Shown here: positions 9,039-17,011 of the stretch, piece by piece
Layout of the letters: every line of letters begins with the position of its first letter
Position numbering within the stretch: the stretch's first letter is position 1
Assembly: GCF_900110125.1 (NCBI RefSeq)
Contig: NZ_FOCN01000005.1
Span: forward strand, 1-64,000
From: Cryobacterium luteum
GTDB lineage: Bacteria > Actinomycetota > Actinomycetes > Actinomycetales > Microbacteriaceae
Reading direction: 5' to 3'
DNA length: 64,000 nucleotides
Notes under the pieces: generated by a model
Told to the model about the DNA's origin: nothing
Seen by the model: the letters and a program-made list of their open reading frames with translations, nothing else
Database searches by the model: none
Position numbers and translations under genes: made by a program

Positions 9039-9290
9039 ATGCTTCACGACTGGGACCCGATCGGTGTGTACGGGGGCGACGATCCGAACCCTTCACCCGA
9101 CGAGTACGACGATTTGGTGTCGCCAATCTTGACCGCCCTTCGTGCTAATCCCGATCCGACATCGCTTGCAAGGCAACTGCGCGAGGTTCTTTCATCTGAT
9201 CGGCGCCGACTGATGGGCCTGCGCCTCCTCTGGACAAGTCACTCCGACTGCAGCCCGGATTATTACTTGGAACCACGACGTCGCCTTTGA
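9039..9290 (+). CDS. hypothetical protein with WDPIGV...DEYD motif
   Basis: An 83-aa frame whose first 60 residues (HDWDPIGVYGGDDP, PDEYDDLVSPIL, ARQLREVL) resemble small orphan proteins often seen near toxin-immunity and mobile loci. The ATG at 9039 gives the start closest to the motif. The last 20 residues look unlike that family, so the gene may be frameshifted near its end. The frame remains open upstream to 8934 without recognisable content. Function unknown. Confidence 0.5.
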   Translation: MLHDWDPIGVYGGDDPNPSPDEYDDLVSPILTALRANPDPTSLARQLREVLSSDRRRLMGLRLLWTSHSDCSPDYYLEPRRRL

Positions 9291-9318
9291 AGGCTCCATT
9301 CCGCGCGACGGGCTGGCC

Positions 9319-9573
9319 TCAGCCGATCTGTTCGGCCAGCGCGACAATGATGCCCGCGGGGCCACGGAGGTAAAAGACCCGGAAGCTGGTCTCGTACTGC
9401 GCCACTTCGCTCGGAGCACCACCCGGGAACGAACGAGCCATACTCGAGGCCGCTATGCGTTGAGCCTCCTCGTGCGATCCACCCTGGGTAACCAAACCGG
9501 CGTATTCGATGCAGCTGCGGTCCAACCACGACGGAAACTCGCTAGTGAGGATTCGCCGAAGGGTGACAGTCAT
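9319..9573 (-). pseudogene. N-terminal fragment of a GNAT acetyltransferase
   Basis: Residues 1-50 (TVTLRRILTSEFPSWLDRS, EYAGLVTQGGSHEEAQRIA) match the helical opening of GNAT N-acetyltransferases. The acetyl-CoA-binding core is missing: the frame stops after 84 residues and no continuation was found in the other frames nearby. It is best read as a decayed gene. Confidence 0.6.
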
Positions 9574-9708
9574 CTCTCAATTCTTCCAAACAAGAATCGG
9601 CATCAGCGCCAGCCGAAGATTGCCCGAATAGCGTTCCCCCCTACAAGCGCCCCGCGCCACGGCGGCCGAAGGGAGAGAGGTGCCCGATAGCGTGGTGCGG
9701 CCTCGCGC

Positions 9709-9714
9709 TAAAGT
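9709..9714 (+). promoter_or_regulatory. -10 box for leaderless start at 9721
   Basis: TAAAGT, 6 nt before the ATG. No Shine-Dalgarno at a usable distance, so the transcript is probably leaderless. Confidence 0.5.
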
Positions 9715-9720
9715 GCAGGA

Positions 9721-10200
9721 ATGGGGAATCGTATTTCAATGTGGGTGGGGCCGGTCATCGTGGGTGTGTATGCGTCGGTGATGGTATTGACGATTGCCGT
9801 GTGGGATCCAGAAGCCGCTGTCCCGGGGCTCCGGTATCAGCAGATCGTTGCGGGACTTGGTGACGCGGGAGTGGACGTCGTTGGTTCCGTGATTGGCTTG
9901 ATTGTGTGGGGTTCCGTTGGCCTCGTGCTGGCCCTGGTCCTGAGCATCCTCGGACTTACTGGGCGCGTCGGACGCGTTCCCGTAATTCTGGGGCATCTTT
10001 TGCTGATTGCCGGCGGGGCCCCGGCCTACTTCTTGGGCTCGTTTTCGCTTGGTATAGACGTCGCGGACACGTTCGCCGTGTCGGGTGGCGTCCATGTACC
10101 CACAGGCGCCACCCTTTACACCGTGAGCGGGGTCGCTTTACTCATCCTCGCCGTTGTCGGTATCCGCAGGGCAGCGAATCGCCAGCCGGCGCTGGTGTGA
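9721..10200 (+). CDS. four-helix membrane protein of unknown function
   Basis: A 159-aa protein with four hydrophobic helices at about residues 7-28, 53-80, 86-109 and 129-147. A polar extracytoplasmic loop (GIDVADTFAVSGGVHVPTGA) precedes the last helix. The start is supported by TAAAGT at leaderless spacing. No family motif is recognised. The downstream hydrolase starts 124 nt later, so co-transcription is possible. Confidence 0.65.
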   Translation: MGNRISMWVGPVIVGVYASVMVLTIAVWDPEAAVPGLRYQQIVAGLGDAGVDVVGSVIGLIVWGSVGLVLALVLSILGLTGRVGRVPVILGHLLLIAGGAPAYFLGSFSLGIDVADTFAVSGGVHVPTGATLYTVSGVALLILAVVGIRRAANRQPALV

Positions 10201-10323
10201 GTCGGGTCTGCACGGAGCTGGCAGCATCCCGAAGCTGCACTAGTGTTCTGCCGTCTCGTCCGCACTGGCAGAAGGGCAACGGAACACGTTCTCCGCAAAT
10301 GTCGGGCTCGACGCGGTGAGAAC

Positions 10324-11199
10324 GTGAAGCCCCGCGACCAGAGGATGAAGCCTGTCAACTCGATCGACAGCGTGATCCAAGGGCCTTACGGCCCCATACC
10401 CGTTCGGCGCTATTCGCCGCCTCTTGGCATGAGTCCACTCGGATCCGCGCCAATCGTGTGGATTCATGGAGGTGGATTCTTCAAGGGCAACCTCGACCAG
10501 CCCGAGTCTCATGACGTCGCTCGATCGCTGGCCGCGGCGGGATTCCAGGTCGTTACCGTTGACTACCGGCTCGCGACTCTCGCAAGGCTTCGACGGTCTT
10601 CGAGTGGTTTTGGCAGGAGCCCGGCGGTCCACTATCCGGTCCCGGTCGACGATGTCGTTGCAGTGGTGCGGGCGGTTCAGCGCGAGGCTCCCAACGGGGT
10701 GATTCTGGGCGGTGCAAGCGCCGGAGCGTGTCTATCGGCCGGCGCAGTGCTTCGCATGGCGGACGACGGGGCGGCACCTCTCGCAGGCGTCTTCTTCGCC
10801 TACGGACTGTTCCACGCCGCCCTCCCGAAACGGGCGCGCACTCTGCGCCGTCGCCTTCGTGGCAAACGACGTTTTGTCCACACGCCGACCCTTCTCAACC
10901 TGACGAATCTCCACTACGCGGGCACACGGAGCGCAATGTTGGAAGCGCACGCATTTCCCGGGGGCCACCCCCTGCACGACTACCCTCCGACGCTCATGAT
11001 CGACGCGGACCGCGACTCGATGCGCGCATCGGGCGGTCAGTTCGCCCGAGAGCTTTCAGCTGCCGGGATCGCATCGAGCTACCACGTACTTCCCGAGACC
11101 TTCCACGCTTTCCTCAACCGTCCGAACGAGCCCGTCTTCGCGGACGGGTTACAACTCATAATCGACTGGGCCCACGACATTCAGTCGAAACAGACGTGA
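10324..11199 (+). CDS. alpha/beta hydrolase, hormone-sensitive lipase type (esterase family IV)
   Basis: The 291-aa protein carries the oxyanion motif HGGG (WIHGGGFFKGN) and the nucleophile motif GASAG (GGASAGACLSAG). A likely acid is Asp in IDADRD and the catalytic histidine is in ETFHAFLN. The spacing fits a soluble carboxylesterase acting on short-chain esters. The start is GTG 10324 with GGTGAG upstream; ATG 10345 is the alternative. It is followed by the second copy of the palindrome-ended repeat. The natural substrate is not evident. Confidence 0.82.
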   Translation: MKPRDQRMKPVNSIDSVIQGPYGPIPVRRYSPPLGMSPLGSAPIVWIHGGGFFKGNLDQPESHDVARSLAAAGFQVVTVDYRLATLARLRRSSSGFGRSPAVHYPVPVDDVVAVVRAVQREAPNGVILGGASAGACLSAGAVLRMADDGAAPLAGVFFAYGLFHAALPKRARTLRRRLRGKRRFVHTPTLLNLTNLHYAGTRSAMLEAHAFPGGHPLHDYPPTLMIDADRDSMRASGGQFARELSAAGIASSYHVLPETFHAFLNRPNEPVFADGLQLIIDWAHDIQSKQT

Positions 11200-11228
11200 G
11201 GCGCAGCAACCGGATTCAAGCGGCCCTC

Positions 11229-11323
11229 GTCCCGTAGGGGGTTCCCCTTACGAAACGGAGCAACTGTCGGGGATCGACTGTTGGCCTTTTTGGGTGTCCC
11301 GGTCGGCGTCCGGCTTACGGGAC
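11229..11323. repeat. 95-bp palindrome-ended repeat, copy 2
   Basis: Begins GTCCCGTAGGGGGTTCCCC and ends CCGGCTTACGGGAC, so the last 10 bases at each end pair. It shares both end blocks and part of the interior (GGGGATCGACTGTT versus GCCGATCGACCGTT) with copy 1 at 103-188, with a 9-bp longer interior. It lies directly after the hydrolase and could also act as its terminator. Confidence 0.55.
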
Positions 11324-11523
11324 GCCGACGGCGTATCGCGCGACAAGACAGGGCTAGGACACAACCAGGTTCGACGGTGCGATTATTTCTTGCGCGTGCG
11401 ACAGTCTGAGGCAGACGACTCCTTCGTTACGACCCGTGGGGCATATCGGATGCTGAGGGCTTTGGGTGTGCGTTTGCTCATAGCCATGATCTTGGGCGTC
11501 AAGTCGGCAGCCCTGATCCATCT
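11324..11523. other. intergenic stretch, no gene seen
   Basis: Two hundred bases between the repeat and the next plus-strand frame. No -10 at leaderless spacing and no strong ribosome-binding site was seen. Confidence 0.3.
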
Positions 11524-12951
11524 ATGGTGGAGAAGCATCAGGAGATCATTTCTCGCGAGCTCGGAGCAACTAACCCCTCGCCGTGCAACTGCGCGATCAT
11601 CGTTGGCGGGGCGGCTGTAGGCAACGTTGATCTTGAACGCATCAAATATGGGCATGAGACCTTGGATAGTGTCTCGATTTCCTACGCATCGTTCGCGCTG
11701 AAAAGGACCCTTTTGACTGAAGACCGTGTGGTCTCCTTGCTGGCTACCGCTCGAGCGCACTTCGCGGTGCCCGAAGCAACGACAGTCGCGCAAGTGGCTG
11801 GAGTGCTTCAGGGCTTCGGTGCGACAGGGCTGTCCGTGGCGCGTTTCATCGACGATGTTGCGGATGAATTCGTCGACCGCTCCTTGGTCGTAGCGGTGTT
11901 CACGCTGGCAGATGCGTCGCTGCTGCTATCGAGGGCCACCAGCGAAGAGCTCGAGATATTCGTCGACGATCCAGAAGAGACGTTCGACCCGTTCGAGTAC
12001 GGCAGCGACCAGGTGGAGTGGACCACCTTCTCCCACGAGATGAGCACGCTTCGACGGGCTATCATCCTGCTGGAGTGTATGCGCGAGGACCCGGACCGAG
12101 TCGGCAACTTCCGCGTTTACGGCGGCGCGCAGTGGCTTCGTGAAAGCCTCTGGGCTGCCACGGGTATTGTGCCGCGCGATCCTGGATCTCCCGACGCGCA
12201 GTGCACTCTCTTCGGCGAAGCATTCATTCTCAATCCGCCGTTCCTGTTGCGGGATCACTTATCGGGATTCGTATATCTCGCGTCGATGTCCAAGGCGGAG
12301 GACGAGCACGATCAACAGGTCATCGTGAATCTCGTAAATGATGCGGTAGTCCCCCGTTCGCACCCGCCATTCGCCAGAGCCTCCGACGAGTTGGATCGCC
12401 TTGGGAGGCCGCGGATCGTCTGCCAAGAGGTCGATCGCTGCTTGAACTCTCCGTCGAACCTGCGGATCGAACTTTCGCAGTTGCCGTTCAGCGGCCGGTG
12501 CGATCTTCACCGAGTAAGTCATGCGAGGCCGAGGTCCGCTTTCACCTGTTCCCAAGGAGTCGGTTCGTTTTTCGTGCGACGCATCTCTTCACGGGATTCC
12601 TCAGCGGCACGAATATCGGCCATGTCATCGGCCAATTCAATGAGACGCTCCAAATCGTCGACGTCGATAACAGCCGCAACTCGCCGCCCGCGGCGAGACA
12701 AGAAGACCGGCTCGTGCTCGGTGCGAGCCCGGTCGATGATCGATGCGAGCTGGTCGCGTGCATCAGAGACGCTGACGGGGACCGTGGTTGACATGTTTCA
12801 AGCGTACATTCCACTCACCAGATGTACAAGGGATCCTCAAATGTACAAATGGTCGCTCGCGCAGGGTTCCCGTTGCCGGACCAGCCAGTCCGTAACGAGA
12901 CAACGGTTGAGGGCCCTGCTGCGAAGAACTCGGGCAAGATCCCGGGCATGA
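11524..12951 (+). CDS. hypothetical protein, 3' part probably replaced (open frame antisense to the TA module)
   Basis: Roughly the first 245 residues (to about 12258) read like real protein with balanced composition, for example EELEIFVDDPEETFDPFEYGSDQVEW and VYGGAQWLRESLWAATG. I recognise no family. From 12259 on, the same frame runs antisense through relE and yefM and into the IS30 remnant, and its composition becomes Arg- and Ser-rich, typical of a shadow frame. The likely reading is a gene that lost its 3' end when the toxin-antitoxin module arrived, leaving a readthrough frame of 475 codons. The start is uncertain because no clear ribosome-binding site precedes 11524. Confidence 0.45.
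   Translation: MVEKHQEIISRELGATNPSPCNCAIIVGGAAVGNVDLERIKYGHETLDSVSISYASFALKRTLLTEDRVVSLLATARAHFAVPEATTVAQVAGVLQGFGATGLSVARFIDDVADEFVDRSLVVAVFTLADASLLLSRATSEELEIFVDDPEETFDPFEYGSDQVEWTTFSHEMSTLRRAIILLECMREDPDRVGNFRVYGGAQWLRESLWAATGIVPRDPGSPDAQCTLFGEAFILNPPFLLRDHLSGFVYLASMSKAEDEHDQQVIVNLVNDAVVPRSHPPFARASDELDRLGRPRIVCQEVDRCLNSPSNLRIELSQLPFSGRCDLHRVSHARPRSAFTCSQGVGSFFVRRISSRDSSAARISAMSSANSMRRSKSSTSITAATRRPRRDKKTGSCSVRARSMIDASWSRASETLTGTVVDMFQAYIPLTRCTRDPQMYKWSLAQGSRCRTSQSVTRQRLRALLRRTRARSRA
12259..12522 (-). CDS. RelE/ParE-family toxin
   Basis: The 87-aa protein has the RelE fold pattern: YSVKIAPAAERQLRKFDPQVRRRVQAAI, LVGGSGEWRVRTGDYRIIYEI and a C-terminal VLRLGHRREIYE. These are the basic and aromatic positions expected of a ribosome-dependent mRNA endonuclease. 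It is second in a two-gene operon: its ATG at 12522 overlaps the stop of the antitoxin (ATGA). The product should cleave translated mRNA when released from the antitoxin. It converges on the truncated plus-strand gene. Confidence 0.88.
   Translation of the reverse strand: MTYSVKIAPAAERQLRKFDPQVRRRVQAAIDLLADDPRPPKAIQLVGGSGEWRVRTGDYRIIYEIHDDLLIVLVLRLGHRREIYESR
12519..12794 (-). CDS. Phd/YefM-family antitoxin
   Basis: A 91-aa protein starting MSTTVPVSVSDARDQLASII, the typical DNA-binding N-terminus of YefM. It continues FLSRRGRRVAAVIDVDDLERL and then an acidic toxin-neutralising C-terminus. It precedes and overlaps relE. Three TGTAC boxes upstream overlap its -10, which fits autorepression by the antitoxin-toxin complex. 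The start ATG 12794 has TACGCT 6 nt upstream, so the mRNA is probably leaderless. Confidence 0.88.
   Translation of the reverse strand: MSTTVPVSVSDARDQLASIIDRARTEHEPVFLSRRGRRVAAVIDVDDLERLIELADDMADIRAAEESREEMRRTKNEPTPWEQVKADLGLA
12801..12848 (-). promoter_or_regulatory. toxin-antitoxin promoter with TGTAC operator boxes
   Basis: On the minus strand, TTGTACAT occurs at 12841-12848 and 12822-12829, and AATGTACG at 12803-12810, spaced 19 bp apart. The -10 TACGCT (12801-12806) overlaps the last box. YefM-type antitoxins bind palindromes with a TGTACA core, so these are probable operators. Confidence 0.65.
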
Positions 12952-13487
12952 CCATGATCAACGAGAGACCGGCGAAGGTTGAGAGCAGCGCCGTCCCGGG
13001 GCATTGCGAAGGGGATCTGATCTTGGGGTCACACTGCCGGTCGGCGATCGCTACGTTGGTGGAGCGTCAGACCCGGTTCACAATGCTGGTCCACCTCCCC
13101 GGTGACCACGGCGCAATCACGGTTCGCGATGGACTGTTGGCCGCCATCAAGACTCTCCCCGAGCACTTGATTAAGACTCTGACGTGGGATCAGGGAACCG
13201 AGCTGGCCCAGCACCGGCAGATCACGCTGGCCACAAAGATGGCTATCTACTTCTGTGATCCGCATTCGCCGTGGCAGCGGGGCACCAACGAGAACGCCAA
13301 CGGGCTGCTGCGCCAATATTTCCCCAAAAGCACCGACTTATCCGTACGTTCGCCTGAGCAGCTGCTCGAAGTCGCTACCGAACTCAACAATCGACCCCGC
13401 AAAACACTCGGCGGGATCACACCCGCTCAAGCCATGCAACGACTACTGTCAGAGCCAGAAAAGCCCCTCGTTGCGACGACCAGTTGA
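12897..13487 (+). pseudogene. 5'-truncated IS30-family transposase
   Basis: About 196 residues of the catalytic half remain, from KIPGMTMINERP onward. They include GHCEGDLI (first Asp, with Cys where Trp is usual), TWDQGTE (second Asp) and PWQRGTNENANGLLRQYFPK (Glu). The N-terminal HTH region and left end are gone; upstream is the toxin-antitoxin promoter region. Full-length relatives have roughly 330-400 residues. The right end probably lies just after the stop. It cannot make a full transposase. Confidence 0.85.
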
Positions 13488-13513
13488 ATCCGCCGTTCCG
13501 CTCGCGGACGCTT

Positions 13514-14065
13514 TTATGCGTGCTCCTGGACGTCAACGAGCCAGCCCTCCAGTGAGCGTCGGCGCTGCTCGGGCGGTGGAACAGCGAACTCTCCGACGGT
13601 AGGGAGCGGTTCGGCGTCTTCATCGATGCGCAGCCGAACTCCCTGAGCCGCGGCCAACCTCGCTGTATCCGCAACTGGCTCGATCGCGATCATGTATCGA
13701 GAGGGCGAAGTTCCGAGGAACGCACCATTGGCGAAATTACGGTCGGCCATCGGCCACTTGTCGCCGTCCGCCGTCATGATCGATTCGGAGGGCGCGCCAT
13801 GGCCGGGCCGACGTAGCGACCGACGCTCGATGACGTCCTGCGTGACCGCGTGTACCGCGATGACCCTGCCGCACACACGATCGGTGAACTCCTCCTCATG
13901 GTGCGACTCCATCGCGGCCACCGTCGCGATAAGTTCCGGTCCGAGCATGTCAGCGAGAGCCGCATTCGGTGTTCGCGTCTCGATACCGAAGTCGACCTCA
14001 TCGCCGATGGCAAAAGCATCGCCGCAGCAGGCCCATTCCCATTTCGTCAGCCACACGCGCGTCAT
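13514..14065 (-). CDS. DUF6578-like hypothetical protein
   Basis: A 183-aa soluble protein beginning MTRVWLTKWEWACCGDAFAI. This resembles DUF6578 proteins, which open with a Trp-rich strand and a CCG motif followed by GDEV. A His/Glu-rich stretch (ESHHEEEFTDRVCGRV) and a Cys pair could bind metal, but this is inference. The ATG at 14065 has TAGCGT 7 nt upstream, a leaderless arrangement; GTG 14074 is the alternative. It sits next to the IS30 right end and may be a passenger gene. Confidence 0.6.
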   Translation of the reverse strand: MTRVWLTKWEWACCGDAFAIGDEVDFGIETRTPNAALADMLGPELIATVAAMESHHEEEFTDRVCGRVIAVHAVTQDVIERRSLRRPGHGAPSESIMTADGDKWPMADRNFANGAFLGTSPSRYMIAIEPVADTARLAAAQGVRLRIDEDAEPLPTVGEFAVPPPEQRRRSLEGWLVDVQEHA

Positions 14066-14352
14066 AATGCCCACGCTACCAACTCACACGCTGCCTCTCA
14101 GCCGCAGCCTTAGGTATCCGCTACCGGAACGCTGTAGCCCGCTCAAGGATCCCCATACGGGCAATTTGCTCAGCGAATCGATTTGAGGAATCCCGCTTCA
14201 ACGCGCCCGGTGGACGTCCCTCTTATGGAACGTGGGATGGATCTCTTGAGACGGATCGCGGGAGCCACGTTGAACTTTTCACAATTGGCTTGGGTCGCAT
14301 CCTGCCCTGTGGCTCACCACGCCCGGGGTGATTTAGTTCTCGGGACGCTGGA
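14066..14352. other. 287-bp intergenic stretch
   Basis: Contains the -10 for the DUF6578-like gene (TAGCGT, 14073-14078, minus). The remaining sequence shows no supported gene or clear repeat. Confidence 0.4.
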
Positions 14353-14688
14353 TCACGGTCTCGGATGTCCTGAGACCTGTAAACTACTCGTGTCCTCATC
14401 ACCCATACTGGCGGTGATTTCTCGCAAGGCTTCTATGTGCGCCCGGTAGGCCTCCCGACCTTTCGTGGTGAGGGCGAGAGATGTCCGCATGTGGGAATCG
14501 ATAACGGTCTTTGTGATGTTGACATAGCCCGCTTCACCCAGCGGCTTCACGTGTTTGCTGAGTACGGAATCGCTGACACCGAGCAAATCACGGATGATGG
14601 AAAAGTCCGCGCTCTCGACGGCCGACAGCGCGGCCGTTATGCGCAGCCTGTTGGGTGCATGGATCACGTCATCGAATACCGCGCGCAT
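14353..14688 (-). CDS. winged-helix (HTH_27/MarR-like) regulator, cassette 2
   Basis: A 111-aa single-domain regulator: VIHAPNRLRITAALSAV, RDLLGVSDSVLSKHVKPLGEAGYV, a wing, and GREAYRAHIEALREI. It is closely similar in layout and many residues to the cassette 1 regulator at 2299-2616. The ATG 14688 follows the upstream membrane gene stop by 2 nt, so the pair is an operon. The last 17 residues are low in homology. It probably represses its own promoter. Confidence 0.75.
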   Translation of the reverse strand: MRAVFDDVIHAPNRLRITAALSAVESADFSIIRDLLGVSDSVLSKHVKPLGEAGYVNITKTVIDSHMRTSLALTTKGREAYRAHIEALREITASMGDEDTSSLQVSGHPRP

Positions 14689-14690
14689 CG

Positions 14691-15143
14691 TTAGGTTCCT
14701 ACTGCTGTGCGATGAATATCTCGCTCCCACCACCAGGGAACCGCAATCATCACCAGTGGCACTGCGATCGCCAACCCCACGACGGCCCAGAAGAAGTCTG
14801 TGTACGTTCCGATAAGGATTCCTGCGATCGGGACCAGCACCATCACGCCGACAAGGATCAGTCGCCCGGCAAGATGCTGACCTGGCTGGGCAAGAAGGCG
14901 GCGAACCCCAGCACGCTCGAAGAGCCAGGCCGAAACGACTATGGCAGTGAACGCGACGACTGCAACGACGAACGCCATCTCTTGGGGCAGCAAAACGGCG
15001 GCAGTAACCGCGCCACTGGTCAGTCCGACGATCGCGATGGATGGCCTGACCGAGCGGGCGCGCCGCCGCATGGCATCTTCTGCTGCTTGAGCGGAGACCA
15101 ATGCATCGCCTGCGGAGATGGGGACTTGTTCTTGGTTTTGCAT
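14691..15143 (-). CDS. small integral membrane protein, cassette 2
   Basis: The product has 150 aa. After a polar N-terminus it has four hydrophobic segments (SIAIVGLTSGAVTAAVLL, MAFVVAVVAFTAIVVSAWLF, LILVGVMVLVPIAGILIG and FFWAVVGLAIAVPLVMIAV), ending with a Trp-rich charged tail. Topology resembles the cassette 1 protein although sequences differ. A GTGGAG ribosome-binding site precedes ATG 15143. Function unknown. Confidence 0.7.
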   Translation of the reverse strand: MQNQEQVPISAGDALVSAQAAEDAMRRRARSVRPSIAIVGLTSGAVTAAVLLPQEMAFVVAVVAFTAIVVSAWLFERAGVRRLLAQPGQHLAGRLILVGVMVLVPIAGILIGTYTDFFWAVVGLAIAVPLVMIAVPWWWERDIHRTAVGT

Positions 15144-15495
15144 CGTGACTCCACTTTCCACTTCGGACTTTCCTTTATGGAATTCTTATCACGTTCCGCA
15201 AAGGAAAGCGCATTACGGGAGCAGATTCTCGATAGTCTCACGTACCTTGCAGCCGGCCTCGGTGAGCCGCTTCAGGGCGCCCGAACATGGATTATCAAAC
15301 GGACGTGCACGCATCGCTCCGCACTGCAACCGAGACTAGACCCCAGCGCTCTGACCCTGACCCCGTTAGCGGGGGCCACGACGACCCGACCGCGCGGCGC
15401 AGCGGGGCAGGCCCTAATTCGCGGGTGACGGGTAGACAGTCTGACTAACTAGTGACACTATATAGTCATGCGTGCAGCGTTTGGAGGAAAAAGTC
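15144..15495. other. divergent control region between cassettes 2 and 3
   Basis: Holds the promoters for the membrane gene on the minus strand and padR on the plus strand. No additional gene is supported. The dyad at 15442-15468 is the only clear structure. Confidence 0.4.
15442..15468 (+). promoter_or_regulatory. dyad overlapping the -10 of the PadR operon
   Basis: TGACTA (15442-15447) and TAGTCA (15463-15468) form an inverted repeat with 15 nt between. A TATATA/TATAGT stretch suitable as -10 lies in the right half. A repressor bound here would block the promoter, as expected for PadR autoregulation. Confidence 0.5.
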
Positions 15496-15870
15496 ATGGG
15501 CGCGAAACAGTGGTCAAGTGATTGGATGCGGGCGGCCCTCGGCTTGTGCGTGCTGCGCACGCTCGCCGCCGGCCCGACCTACGGGTACGCCATCGCGGCG
15601 GAGTTGGAGGAGAGGGGATTCGGCACGATCAAGGGCGGCACGCTCTATCCGTTGCTGACCCGCTACGACGCGGCCGGCTGGATCTCTGTCGAGTGGCGGG
15701 TCGGCGCCGGCGGTCCCGAGCGCAAATACCTGTCGCTGACAAATACCGGACTCGACGAGTTGGCAACCCAGACCGCCAACTGGCGCGATTTTACGGACAC
15801 GGTCCTGGCTCACCTCGACAGCACTCTCACAAGCGGCACCGCACTAACCATGGGGACGGACAAATCATGA
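15496..15870 (+). CDS. PadR-family transcriptional regulator
   Basis: The 124-aa protein has the PadR winged-helix: LGLCVLRTLAAGPTYGYAIAAELEERGFGTIKGGTLYPLLTRYDAAGWI, then GAGGPERKYLSLTNTGLDEL and a short C-terminal dimer helix. The strong ribosome-binding site TTTGGAGG sits at the right distance from ATG 15496, so the upstream in-frame start is not needed. Its stop overlaps the next gene (ATGA). It likely represses the two-gene operon through the upstream dyad and responds to an unknown ligand or stress. Confidence 0.9.
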   Translation: MGAKQWSSDWMRAALGLCVLRTLAAGPTYGYAIAAELEERGFGTIKGGTLYPLLTRYDAAGWISVEWRVGAGGPERKYLSLTNTGLDELATQTANWRDFTDTVLAHLDSTLTSGTALTMGTDKS

Positions 15871-16643
15871 CGGCCAGCAACATTCGCGACGCACACGACC
15901 GCGACACCGAGAACGAGAAGTGGTTGGAAGGCCTGACCATCGAGCTGCGCCTGCTCGACGTCAACGGCACGCGGATCGGCGACGCCGTAGCGACCGCACG
16001 CGAGTTCCTGGCCGACTCCGGGTCCCTGGCCGAAGAATCTTTCGGCAGCGCCCATTACTACGCCGCGGAGCTGAGCCTTCCGGCAACCGCAGATGCCGCA
16101 AAAGAGGTGCGGGGTGCCACCCTGCGCAGCGGTCTCGGCCTGCTCGGGCTCATGGCTCTCATAGAGACGGTCGTTCCGCTCAGGCATCAGACAGACGTGA
16201 CATTCGGGCTCGGGGTGGTTCTGATTACGATCGCAGTGCTCACGATTATTGCGTTTTTGCCACGACTCCTTCCCACCATCATCGTGCGGATAGTTTCGCA
16301 CGGGAAGGTCAGAGCGTTCATCGATGGGGCGGCAGTTGGGCTTGTCACTACGCTGGTTTTTGTGCTGATATCCCTGTGGTCAGCGGACCGGATCGTGCTC
16401 AGCGTTCCCGCGCTACCGGTCTTCATTGCGGCGGTCGTTCTACTCATCGCCCCGCCTCTGTGGGCCCAGTTCCACCACTCCTATCAGGATGACCCCATCG
16501 TGGCACCCGGCTCCGCGGCGGCCGACACGCCACGGATATCTATCGGCATCCGGCTATTTCTGGTCGCCACCAACTGGCTGCTCGTCATCGTGAGTGTCAT
16601 CCTCTGCGCCCTGGAGCTGTTCATGGATACCCTATCTCGCTGA
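15867..16643 (+). CDS. membrane protein co-transcribed with PadR regulator
   Basis: A 258-aa protein. The first 85 residues are acidic and soluble (ENEKWLEGLTIELRLLDVNGTRIGDAVATAREFLADS), resembling the cytosolic head found before membrane helices in PadR-linked DUF1700/DUF1129-type proteins. Hydrophobic helices follow at about residues 90-108, 114-137, 151-170, 178-197 and 229-250. Translation is coupled to padR. Such pairs usually adjust envelope or stress responses; the exact role is not known here. Confidence 0.7.
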   Translation: MTASNIRDAHDRDTENEKWLEGLTIELRLLDVNGTRIGDAVATAREFLADSGSLAEESFGSAHYYAAELSLPATADAAKEVRGATLRSGLGLLGLMALIETVVPLRHQTDVTFGLGVVLITIAVLTIIAFLPRLLPTIIVRIVSHGKVRAFIDGAAVGLVTTLVFVLISLWSADRIVLSVPALPVFIAAVVLLIAPPLWAQFHHSYQDDPIVAPGSAAADTPRISIGIRLFLVATNWLLVIVSVILCALELFMDTLSR

Positions 16644-16755
16644 AACCGGGCGTGGGTGTCCCTGAAAAACACAGAATCGTGTAATCACAACTCGTTACCG
16701 CCTGACGCAAGTGGGCAGCTCCAGAGTCCAAGGCCGTGTCAAATCAGAACATTGA

Positions 16756-16852
16756 GTGAATCAAGTCCTGCCCCTTCGGTGAGGACAAGAAACCCTGGAC
16801 AGACGACTTTTTTGGTGCCCCCGGTAGGAATCGAACCTACGACAATCGGATT
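16756..16852 (-). repeat. distal attachment site (duplicate of tRNA-Arg 3' half)
   Basis: These 97 bp match 24929-25025 with 5 mismatches; the last 53 bp are identical. The segment 16813-16852 equals the tRNA-Arg sequence from the base after the anticodon to the encoded CCA. The remaining 57 bp match the sequence downstream of the tRNA. Identity stops exactly in the anticodon loop, a classic crossover place for tyrosine integrases. Confidence 0.9.
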
Positions 16853-16991
16853 GCGGCGGACCCATTTTGGCCGAGCGAATCTTATTGCGAAATCTAGACT
16901 AATCTCGTCCGATATCGATCTGATCAGGAGTTTCCTGTGATATCTGCCGCAATTCTATCGCATTACCTCGGCCCATCTCGGCTGGTCTCGA

Positions 16992-17011
16992 CGCAATAAA
17001 CGTTGAATAAA
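16992..17011 (+). repeat. arm-like integrase repeat, left copy
   Basis: The 20-bp sequence AATAAACGTTGAATAAACGT, itself a tandem of AATAAACGT words, recurs exactly at 24906-24925. Its place just inside both ends of the element fits arm-type binding sites of the integrase. Confidence 0.65.

Noticed and set aside
11926-12258. 110-codon minus frame beside relE
   Set aside because: Directly antisense to the more protein-like plus frame and without a ribosome-binding site or motif.
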